Below, one piece after another: positions 1 through 4,883 of a stretch of DNA of 5,734 nt; positions within the stretch are counted from its first letter, which is position 1; every line of letters starts with the position of its first letter. The notes under the pieces are model-generated. The model was not told the origin of the DNA. It did not search any database and saw only the letters and a list, made by a program, of their open reading frames with translations. Position numbers and translations under genes: made by a program. Source of the DNA: Oscillospiraceae bacterium (lineage in GTDB: Bacteria; Bacillota; Clostridia; Oscillospirales; Oscillospiraceae); NCBI GenBank assembly GCA_029065305.1, contig JAIEIQ010000181.1:1-5734 (forward strand), given 5' to 3'.

Positions 1-116
1 ATCTTCTGGAGGCCGTGGAAACAGCAGAACGGGAGCTCCTGCTGTGCCAGGCGGAGGCGCTGGAGGCGGATTCCCGGCGGCTGCTGGACTGGAGCAAATC
101 GCTCATCGACGAATAA
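1..116 (+). CDS. C-terminal end of an unidentified protein (partial, 5' end outside window)
   Basis: The third frame is open from the left edge to a TAA at 114-116 and encodes about 37 residues, ending in DWSKSLIDE. The peptide is rich in Leu, Glu, Ala and Arg, with no Gly or Pro, and has heptad-like leucine spacing, so it reads as a C-terminal amphipathic helix or coiled coil. Its codons are GC-rich like hflX, and the other two frames give less protein-like Arg/Trp or Gly/Ala-rich peptides. It is followed 4 bp later by the hflX promoter, so it is probably a separate transcription unit, although no terminator is visible between them. The family cannot be named from this fragment. A coiled-coil tail occurs in many proteins, including large serine recombinases, but nothing here is diagnostic. 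Confidence 0.6.
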   Translation, partial: LLEAVETAERELLLCQAEALEADSRRLLDWSKSLIDE

Positions 117-120
117 ACAG

Positions 121-149
121 TTGCAAAGCTTCCGCCTTTCGGATATACT
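121..149 (+). promoter_or_regulatory. Sigma-A-type promoter for hflX
   Basis: A -35 box TTGCAA (121-126) and a -10 box TATACT (144-149) are separated by exactly 17 bp. Each box matches consensus at five of six positions. The predicted transcription start is near 156, giving a 5' leader of about 27 nt before the hflX start codon. Sequence only; no start-site data. Confidence 0.7.
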
Positions 150-182
150 AAGATAAGCAAATTTGATAAAAAACGAGGTACT

Positions 183-1505
183 ATGAGAGAACAGACAATT
201 ACAACGACAGAGGATCTGCAAAAGCCCTGGGATCGGGCAGTCATCGCCGGCCTCTCCAGCCCCCGGCTGGACGCCGCCGAAAACGCTGACGAGGAGACTA
301 TGGCGGAGCTGGAGGCCCTGGTGGAGACCGCCGGGGGCGAGGTAGCCGCCTCCGTCCTCCAGAACCGTGCGTCCCCGGAGCCCCGGACCTTTATCGGCGA
401 GGGCAAGGTGGCGGAGATCAAGGCGCTGGTGAAAAACGAGGAGGCCACCATGGTCATCTTCGACAACGACCTGTCCCCCTCCCAGATGCGGGCCCTGACG
501 GAGGATCTGGGGGTCCAGGTGCTGGACCGGAGCGCCCTGATTCTGGACATCTTCGCCCAGCGGGCCCGGACCCGGGAGGGCCGCCTCCAGGTGGAGCTGG
601 CCCAGTACCAGTACCTGCTGCCCCGGCTGACGGGCATGTGGACCCACCTGGAGCGCCAGGCGGGCACCAGCGGCAAGGGACCCATCGGCTCCAAGGGCCC
701 CGGCGAAACCCAGCTGGAAACCGACCGCCGCCACATCCACCGGAAGATCGACAAGCTCAAGGAGGAGCTGGAGGAGGTCCGGCGGGTCCGGGGCACCCAG
801 CGCCAGCGGCGGATGAAAAATGAGATCCCCGTGGTGGCTATCGTGGGCTATACCAACGCCGGGAAGTCCACCCTTCTCAACGCCCTCACCGGGGCGGACA
901 TCCCCGCCAACAACCGGCTTTTCGACACCCTGGACACCACCTCCCGGCTGCTGACGGTCAGCGAAACCATGGACGTGGTCATCTCCGATACGGTGGGCTT
1001 CATCCGCAAGCTGCCCCACCAGCTGGTGGACGCCTTCAAGGCCACTCTGGAGGAGCTGGAGTACGCGGACCTGCTGCTCCACGTCATTGACATCTCCAAC
1101 CCGGGGTGGCCGGAGCAGGCGAGGGTTGTGGACAAGCTCATCGCAGAGCTGGGGGCGGAGCGGACGCCCTGTCTGCGGGTGTACAACAAGTCCGACCTCT
1201 TCTGGGGAGACGTGCGCCCCCACGGGGAGGGCGAGGTGAACATCTCCGCCAAGAGCGGCGAGGGGCTTCCGGAGCTGCTGAGAGCCATCGACAGGACCCT
1301 GGACAGGGGGACAAGGAGAGTTGCTTTACACCTGCCCTATGACAAGGGAAATCTCCTGGATGTGCTCTACCGGGAGGCCCGGGTGGAGAGCGTGGAGTAT
1401 GCGGAGACGATCGACGTGACGGCGGTGTGCAACCCCAAGGCGATTGGGCTGGTCAAGCCCTATATTGAGGGCTGGGTGGAGCCGAAGGAGTTCTGGGAGG
1501 AGTAG
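183..1505 (+). CDS. hflX: Ribosome-associated GTPase HflX
   Basis: A 440-aa HflX GTPase of the Obg/HflX superfamily. In characterised bacteria HflX is cytosolic, binds the 50S subunit and splits stalled or stress-arrested 70S ribosomes; that role is inferred here from the family. The N-terminal HflX domain spans about residues 17-210 and includes the conserved glycine-rich linker GPGETQLETDRR (172-183) followed by a charged helical stretch (185-212). The G domain follows: G1 GYTNAGKST (222-230), switch I segment FDTLDTT (247-253), G3 DTVGF (269-273), G4 NKSD (335-338) and G5 SAK (355-357). A C-terminal domain ends in GWVEPKEFWEE. All nucleotide-binding motifs are intact and the length is normal. 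The ATG start has a GAGG site 4 nt upstream and a good promoter before it. The last 46 bp overlap the reverse-strand gene tail to tail, and no terminator follows the stop. Confidence 0.97.
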   Translation: MREQTITTTEDLQKPWDRAVIAGLSSPRLDAAENADEETMAELEALVETAGGEVAASVLQNRASPEPRTFIGEGKVAEIKALVKNEEATMVIFDNDLSPSQMRALTEDLGVQVLDRSALILDIFAQRARTREGRLQVELAQYQYLLPRLTGMWTHLERQAGTSGKGPIGSKGPGETQLETDRRHIHRKIDKLKEELEEVRRVRGTQRQRRMKNEIPVVAIVGYTNAGKSTLLNALTGADIPANNRLFDTLDTTSRLLTVSETMDVVISDTVGFIRKLPHQLVDAFKATLEELEYADLLLHVIDISNPGWPEQARVVDKLIAELGAERTPCLRVYNKSDLFWGDVRPHGEGEVNISAKSGEGLPELLRAIDRTLDRGTRRVALHLPYDKGNLLDVLYREARVESVEYAETIDVTAVCNPKAIGLVKPYIEGWVEPKEFWEE

Positions 1506-1705
1506 ACGAGGCCGGCTCCGGTGCGCAGGCCCAGCAGGAAAGCGTGGCTGGCGTAGAATTCGATGGTTCGGCTGTACTGCGTTTTCAGGTGTTCGTCCAG
1601 GCAGGTGTCCATCAGGGAGAGGGGCATTTCATAGGAGGAAGTGTCCTTCTCGTCCAGTTGGGGCTTGATGTAGCTGGCGTAGAGCCAGTGCATGAAATCG
1701 TTCAT
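1460..1705 (-). CDS. Small protein of unknown function, divergent from the Xre regulator
   Basis: An 81-aa protein beginning MNDFMHWLYASYIKPQL. The frame is open further upstream to 1771, but the ATG at 1705-1703 is chosen because AAAGGAGAA (1719-1711) sits 7 nt before it and the predicted transcript starts near 1741, which excludes the longer start. The protein is soluble-looking, with no signal peptide or membrane segment. It has aromatic residues near the N-terminus, an acidic middle and a helix containing EFYASHAFLLGLRTGAGLV (about residues 49-67). That last motif recalls small Firmicutes proteins of the DUF6809 kind, but this is only a visual resemblance and the family is not established. 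The C-terminal 14 or so residues are read antisense to the end of hflX. A perfect-consensus promoter and a good ribosome site argue strongly that the gene is real. The role is unknown; the divergent Xre-type gene is the likely regulator. Confidence 0.8.
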   Translation of the reverse strand: MNDFMHWLYASYIKPQLDEKDTSSYEMPLSLMDTCLDEHLKTQYSRTIEFYASHAFLLGLRTGAGLVYSSQNSFGSTQPSI

Positions 1706-1710
1706 GACAG

Positions 1711-1719
1711 TTCTCCTTT
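1711..1719 (-). promoter_or_regulatory. Ribosome binding site that fixes the start of the 81-aa reverse gene
   Basis: Read on the minus strand this is AAAGGAGAA, with GGAG ending 7 nt before the ATG at 1705-1703. It supports the internal ATG over the longer upstream start at 1771, which lies within the promoter. Confidence 0.8.
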
Positions 1720-1725
1720 CTGAAT

Positions 1726-1741
1726 GTGACTTTTTGGTCAC
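1726..1741. promoter_or_regulatory. Inverted repeat, candidate operator of the divergent control region
   Basis: GTGAC (1726-1730) and GTCAC (1737-1741) form a perfect 5-bp inverted repeat separated by 6 bp. The repeat starts at the predicted +1 of the minus-strand promoter, a position where a bound repressor would block initiation. Related half-sites TCACTAA (1738-1744) and, on the other strand, TGACTAA (1770-1764) flank the -10 box, and AATTATTA occurs twice (1744-1751 and 1759-1766). The adjacent Xre-type protein is the obvious candidate ligand. In RNA the repeat would form only a weak stem, so a DNA-binding role is preferred. Confidence 0.5.
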
Positions 1742-1747
1742 TAAATT

Positions 1748-1776
1748 ATTATACAGCGAATTATTAGTCATGTCAA
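1748..1776 (-). promoter_or_regulatory. Perfect-consensus sigma-A promoter for the 81-aa reverse gene
   Basis: On the minus strand the -35 box is TTGACA (1776-1771) and the -10 box is TATAAT (1753-1748). They are separated by exactly 17 bp, so all twelve consensus positions match. The start site is predicted near 1741, at the edge of the inverted repeat. A promoter this strong on a small accessory gene usually implies repression. The opposing forward promoter for the Xre gene must lie in the same roughly 80 bp, but no forward hexamer pair of comparable quality is visible; GTGACT (1726-1731) with TATACA (1750-1755) is a weak candidate. Confidence 0.85.
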
Positions 1777-1785
1777 GGGGGATTT

Positions 1786-1992
1786 ATGAAATACTATGAA
1801 CGCATGAAAGAATTGCGGCTTGAGACAGGAGCGACTCAGACGCAAATTGCTGAAGCTGTTGGGATGGCCTTGCGCCAATACCAGAGATATGAGGCAGGAG
1901 AACAGAAACCGGGTTTTGATTATTTCTGCGCTCTGGCCGACCACTTCGGCGTGACCCTGGACTATCTGGCGGGGCGGTCAGACCAGCGGTAA
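1786..1992 (+). CDS. Cro/C1 (Xre)-type helix-turn-helix transcriptional regulator
   Basis: A 68-aa protein that is almost entirely one HTH_3 DNA-binding domain. The segment TQTQIAEAVGMALRQYQRYE (residues 17-36) covers the recognition helices, followed by the characteristic EAGEQKP turn and the ALADHFGVTLDYLAGRSD ending typical of short clostridial regulators. There is no separate sensor domain, so it probably binds DNA as a dimer without a dedicated ligand domain. AGGGGG ends 4 nt before the ATG. It is divergent from the 81-aa gene and 14 bp ahead of the acetyltransferase gene, which suggests autoregulation and first place in an operon. The first two thirds are AT-richer (AAA, GAA, ATT, CAA codons) and the codons from about 1927 on switch abruptly to the GC-rich local style. 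The fold assignment is secure; the target site is inferred. Confidence 0.93.
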   Translation: MKYYERMKELRLETGATQTQIAEAVGMALRQYQRYEAGEQKPGFDYFCALADHFGVTLDYLAGRSDQR

Positions 1993-2006
1993 ATTGGGAG
2001 GACACT

Positions 2007-2543
2007 ATGATATTAGAGACAGAGAGAACCATCCTGCGCCCCTTCACCGAGGCTGACGCGGCGGATCTCTTCGCCTACGCCAAGGACCCCCGGGTGGGCC
2101 CCATCGCCGGCTGGAAGCCCCACGAGAGCGTCGAGGAGAGCCTGGAGATCATCCACACCGTTTTCTCCGCCCCCAACACCTTCGCGGTGGTGGACCGGGC
2201 CGCGAACCGGGTCATCGGCTCCGCTGGCTTCGTCCAGCCCCACAAGGCGGACGCGCCCGCCTCCTCCTCGGAGATTGGCTACGCCCTCAGCCCCGGCTTC
2301 TGGGGCCGGGGGATCATGCCCGAGGTGGGCCGGGAGCTGCTGCGCTGCGGCTTTGAGGAGCTGGGCTTCGGGGAGATCTGGTGCACCCACTATCAGGAGA
2401 ACAGCCAGTCCCGGCGGGTTATCGAGAAGTGCGGCTTCACCTACGCCTTTACCGAAAAGCTTACCGACGAGTTTTTCCCCGACCGGCCCACCTGCTTCTA
2501 CTTCATGCTGCGGGCGCAGTGGGAGGAGGGGAGCCGTGGATAG
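2007..2543 (+). CDS. GNAT family N-acetyltransferase, RimJ/RimL-like
   Basis: A 178-aa acetyl-CoA-dependent acetyltransferase. The N-terminus ETERTILRPFTEADAADLF (about residues 4-22) is the usual opening of the RimJ/RimL branch (Acetyltransf_3). The central strand and motif A read EIGYALSPGFWGRGIMPEV (89-107), where the QxxGxG-type acetyl-CoA pyrophosphate loop is represented by FWGRGIMPE. Motif B reads NSQSRRVIEKCGF (132-144). Length is normal for the family. GGGAGG ends 5 nt before the ATG. It lies 14 bp after the regulator gene and overlaps the next gene by 8 bp, so translation of the two is probably coupled. The substrate cannot be deduced; relatives acetylate ribosomal protein N-termini, small amines or antibiotics, and nothing here points to one of these. 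Confidence 0.93.
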   Translation: MILETERTILRPFTEADAADLFAYAKDPRVGPIAGWKPHESVEESLEIIHTVFSAPNTFAVVDRAANRVIGSAGFVQPHKADAPASSSEIGYALSPGFWGRGIMPEVGRELLRCGFEELGFGEIWCTHYQENSQSRRVIEKCGFTYAFTEKLTDEFFPDRPTCFYFMLRAQWEEGSRG

Positions 2544-3162
2544 CTATCTGGTGCCCGCCGGATACGGTGAGGCGGAGCTGACAGAGAAGCGCTCCCGCTT
2601 CATTGGACAGGTCTGGCGGGTGGAGACGGAGGCCGAGGCCCGCGCCCATCTGGAGGAGGTCCGGAGGAAGTACCACGACGCCCGGCACCACTGCTGGTGC
2701 TGCGTCCTGCGGGAGGGAAACGTCCTGCGCTACGGCGACGACGGCGAGCCCCAGGGCACGGCGGGCCAGCCCATGCTGAACGTCTTTCTGAAGGAGGAGG
2801 TTTCCAACGCAGTCTGCGTCGTGACCCGCTACTTCGGGGGCATTTTGCTGGGGGCCGGGGGCCTGACCAGAGCCTACGGCGGCACGGCCAAGCTGGCCCT
2901 GGACGCAGCGGGCGTCAGCCGGATGCGGCTGTGGGCGGTGCTGGCGGTGCCGTGCCCGTACCCGCTGTATGAGCGGATGCGGCTGCTGGTGGAAAGGAGC
3001 GGCGGGACAGTGGAGAGCGCGGACTTCGGCTCCGACGTTCTGCTGACGGTGCTCCTCCCTGCGGAGGACACAGCCGGGTTCCGGACCGCCGTGACAGAGC
3101 TCTCCGCCGGGAGCGTGGAGGTCCTGGTGGAGGAGGAGCGGTTCCGGCCCGGGCCGCCGTAA
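2536..3162 (+). CDS. yigZ: YigZ / IMPACT family protein (UPF0029)
   Basis: A 208-aa member of the YigZ/IMPACT family, normal in length. The N-terminal IMPACT domain contains KRSRFIG (18-24), ARHHCWCCVL (49-58), GDDGEPQGTAGQPML (67-81) and the family signature RYFGGILLGAGGLTRAYG (98-115). A DUF1949-type ferredoxin-like C-terminal domain follows (about 133-203). The eukaryotic homologue IMPACT modulates GCN2 signalling; the bacterial function is not settled, though a nucleic-acid-binding role has been proposed from structure. The start is GTG at 2536-2538, chosen because the family begins right at this point (SYLVPA...) and a GGAGG-rich stretch lies just upstream inside the acetyltransferase gene. 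The reading frame stays open far upstream, but only as a shadow of the acetyltransferase. It overlaps that gene by 8 bp. Confidence 0.95.
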   Translation: MDSYLVPAGYGEAELTEKRSRFIGQVWRVETEAEARAHLEEVRRKYHDARHHCWCCVLREGNVLRYGDDGEPQGTAGQPMLNVFLKEEVSNAVCVVTRYFGGILLGAGGLTRAYGGTAKLALDAAGVSRMRLWAVLAVPCPYPLYERMRLLVERSGGTVESADFGSDVLLTVLLPAEDTAGFRTAVTELSAGSVEVLVEEERFRPGPP

Positions 3163-3214
3163 TAGGATAATATTTTCAGGAAAGGTGTGAAACATCAAGA
3201 AAAGAAGGGATAAC

Positions 3215-4474
3215 TTGAAGGAATCAAAAAACAAGCTGTGGACCTACGACTTTACGGTGATAACGGTTGGCAGCTTTATCTCCATGGTGGGCAGTACACT
3301 CTCCAGCTTCGCGCTGGGGCTGGTGGTGCTGGAGTATACCGGCTCCACCTTTCTCTACGCGCTCTTCATTGTGGGCTTCCAGGTGCCGCAGTTGATTTTC
3401 CCTGTCTTGGCGGGAACCTATTTGGACCGGGTGAGCCGGAAAAAGGTGATCTATACGCTGGATTTTCTCTCCGCCGGGATCTATTTGCTGTTATTTCTGC
3501 TGGTGCGGGGCGGATGGTTCAGCTATCCGGTGCTGCTGGGGGGAAGCCTGCTCATCGGAACGGTGGAGAGTGTCTATGTGGTGGCGTACGAGAGCTTTTA
3601 CCCCAATCTCATTACAGAGGGAAATTCGGGGAAGGCGTATTCTGTATACAGCGTAATGTACGAACTGGCCTCCATGACCGCGCCGCTGGCGGCGGTGCTC
3701 TATGTCTGGTTTGGTAGCGCCGCGCCCCTGTTCGCGGTCAACGCGGCCAGCTTTTTCATCGCCGCCTGCTTCGAGCGGACCATCCGCTGCCGGGAGAGCC
3801 ATATGGGCCGGCCTCCCGCCGGACCAAGCCCCATAGTCCAATTCCGCCGGGATTTCCGGGAGGGAATCGACTACATACGCCGGGAGAAGGGTCTGCTGAT
3901 GATTGTGCTGTACTTCACCGCCGTCAGCTTCTCCTGCGGGGCGGACAGCCTGAAGCTTCCGTTTTTCCGGAATAACGCCACGCTCTTCGCGGCGTGGCCG
4001 GTGGCGGCGGTGACGCTCTACAGCGTTGTCACCAACTTCGATGTGGCGGGCCGCGTCCTGGGGGGCTTTGTCCAGTACAAAATCCGCATTCCCAAGGAGC
4101 GGAGATTTGACACCGCCCTGCTGGTCTATATCGCCACTACCGTTCTCATGGCGGTGGTGCTGTACACGCCGGTGCCTGTAATGGCGGCTCTGTTTTTTAT
4201 CAACGGGGGACTGGGCGTGACCTCGTATACCATCCGCACAGCGGCCACCCAGACCTATGTTCCCGACGCCATGCGGGGCCGGTTCAACGGCGTGTTTCAG
4301 ACGCTGGCCTCCCTGGGGGCCATTGCCGGGTCCCTGCTGGCGGGGGCTCTGGGGGAGGTCTTTCCGGAGCGGCGGGTCATCCTGGGGATGTCCGCCGTCA
4401 CTGTGGCGGCGATGTACTTTTTCATCTGGCGGGGCAGGGAGGATATCAAGCAGGTCTACAACCGGGAGGTGTAG
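3215..4474 (+). CDS. Major facilitator superfamily transporter
   Basis: A 419-aa integral membrane protein with about twelve hydrophobic segments in two halves (roughly 13-38, 48-68, 78-97, 103-127, 145-167, 169-186, then 226-245, 262-283, 300-318, 320-340, 358-380, 386-404). They are separated by a charged cytoplasmic loop (187-225). The loop after TM2 reads GTYLDRVSRKK (67-77), an MFS motif A (G-x4-DRxxRK). The overall look is of MFS_1/MFS_3 exporters, so efflux of a small molecule is the likeliest role; the substrate is unknown. The start is TTG at 3215, the only standard initiator between an in-frame TGA at 3188 and Met24. AAGGG ends 5 nt before it, and starting at Met24 would delete half of TM1. 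It follows yigZ by 52 bp and is closed by an intrinsic terminator, so it appears to be the last gene of the regulator-acetyltransferase-yigZ string. Confidence 0.92.
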   Translation: MKESKNKLWTYDFTVITVGSFISMVGSTLSSFALGLVVLEYTGSTFLYALFIVGFQVPQLIFPVLAGTYLDRVSRKKVIYTLDFLSAGIYLLLFLLVRGGWFSYPVLLGGSLLIGTVESVYVVAYESFYPNLITEGNSGKAYSVYSVMYELASMTAPLAAVLYVWFGSAAPLFAVNAASFFIAACFERTIRCRESHMGRPPAGPSPIVQFRRDFREGIDYIRREKGLLMIVLYFTAVSFSCGADSLKLPFFRNNATLFAAWPVAAVTLYSVVTNFDVAGRVLGGFVQYKIRIPKERRFDTALLVYIATTVLMAVVLYTPVPVMAALFFINGGLGVTSYTIRTAATQTYVPDAMRGRFNGVFQTLASLGAIAGSLLAGALGEVFPERRVILGMSAVTVAAMYFFIWRGREDIKQVYNREV

Positions 4475-4481
4475 GCTTCAG

Positions 4482-4511
4482 CCGGCGGGGCGCGTGTCCC
4501 GCCGGTTTTTT
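4482..4511 (+). terminator. Intrinsic (rho-independent) terminator after the MFS gene
   Basis: A perfect 8-bp GC stem is formed by CCGGCGGG (4482-4489) and CCCGCCGG (4498-4505). It has an 8-nt loop and is followed at once by six T residues (4506-4511). It starts 7 bp after the MFS stop codon and marks the end of the forward transcription unit. Confidence 0.93.
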
Positions 4512-4538
4512 CGCGCCCCGGCAGGTACATTTCTCCGC

Positions 4539-4565
4539 AGGAGGGCATAGGATGTCTTGGGGAGG
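4539..4565 (+). promoter_or_regulatory. Two tandem Shine-Dalgarno sites before the DUF3343 gene
   Basis: AGGAGG (4539-4544) stands 7 nt before an ATG at 4552 that is out of frame with the DUF3343 protein. GGGGAGG (4559-4565) stands 8 nt before the in-frame TTG at 4574. The second site sets the chosen start. No convincing sigma-A promoter is visible between the terminator at 4511 and this point. Confidence 0.6.
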
Positions 4566-4573
4566 CGGTTGCA

Positions 4574-4825
4574 TTGCCATACTATCTCTTGCTGAGCCGC
4601 TCCATTACCCACGCCCAGCGCATGAGCGGCGTTCTGGAGCGGGCGGGAATTACCGCCCGGTTCTTCCGTCCGCCCATGGGCCTGACAGACCGGAGCTGCG
4701 GCTATGCCGTGCGCGTGAGCGCGGACCGTCTGTCCGCCGCGCTGGAGCAGCTGCGGGAGGGCGGGCTGTGGCCGTCCAAGATTTTCTACTTTGACGGCGG
4801 AGCCTACAGCGAAGTGATTATATAA
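4574..4825 (+). CDS. DUF3343 protein, putative Se/S carrier-like
   Basis: An 83-aa soluble protein matching DUF3343. It opens YYLLLSRSITHAQRMSGVLERAGI (residues 3-26), with the family's strand-helix pattern, then PP (33-34) and the conserved SCGYAVRV segment (41-48), whose Cys42-Gly43 is the expected functional cysteine, and ends KIFYFDG...YSEVII. Family members are often found beside EF2568-type cysteine desulfurases and selenium genes, and have been proposed as small selenium or sulfur carriers; the biochemistry is unproven. TTG at 4574 is preferred because the family begins right at this MxYYL motif and GGGGAGG lies 8 nt upstream. A competing upstream ATG at 4552 is out of frame. The gene lies 58 bp before the desulfurase gene, in the same direction, with a long hairpin between them, and the two are likely co-transcribed. 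Confidence 0.85.
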   Translation: MPYYLLLSRSITHAQRMSGVLERAGITARFFRPPMGLTDRSCGYAVRVSADRLSAALEQLREGGLWPSKIFYFDGGAYSEVII

Positions 4826-4830
4826 CGTAT

Positions 4831-4870
4831 TGCCAGAACGGGCCGGGCGAGAGCCCGGCCCGTTCCGGCA
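4831..4870 (+). promoter_or_regulatory. Long intercistronic hairpin with a GNRA tetraloop
   Basis: Left arm 4831-4848 and right arm 4853-4870 pair at 17 of 18 positions; the only mismatch is A4835 against C4866. The loop is GAGA (4849-4852), a stable GNRA tetraloop. The inner twelve pairs are continuous and mostly G-C. No T-run follows on either strand, so it is not a canonical intrinsic terminator. It ends 2 nt before the AGGAGG site of the desulfurase gene and begins 5 nt after the DUF3343 stop. Possible roles are mRNA processing or stability, tuning of downstream translation, or partial transcription attenuation; the sequence does not decide between them. Confidence 0.8.
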
Positions 4871-4883
4871 GCAGGAGGAGCTT

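Noticed and set aside
1..116. Serine recombinase C-terminus
   Set aside because: The coiled-coil-like tail and DWSKS segment are only loosely reminiscent of large serine recombinases; 37 residues without a motif do not support a call.
1706..1771. Upstream start for the small reverse gene giving 103 aa
   Set aside because: The extra 22 codons cover the -10 box, the spacer and the inverted repeat, and the predicted transcript begins after the upstream ATG.
3163..3214. Possible promoter in the yigZ-MFS gap (GATAAT at 3166-3171)
   Set aside because: The -10 resemblance is fair, but the best-spaced -35 (TTCCGG, 3143-3148) is poor, so a separate promoter is not claimed.
2503..3234. Reverse-strand open frame of 243 codons opposite yigZ
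   Set aside because: It is a mirror of the GC-rich yigZ gene, its composition is shadow-like (His, Pro, Gln, Arg), and it has no family resemblance.
4552..4794. 80-codon open frame starting at an ATG with a good Shine-Dalgarno site
   Set aside because: It runs out of frame through the DUF3343 gene and gives an Arg/Gly/Ala-rich shadow peptide without family features. Only the start arrangement is kept as a finding.
4831..4870. Hairpin as an intrinsic terminator or a SECIS element
   Set aside because: No T-run follows on either strand, so a canonical terminator is not supported. The preceding stop is TAA and there is no in-frame TGA just upstream as a bacterial SECIS would need.
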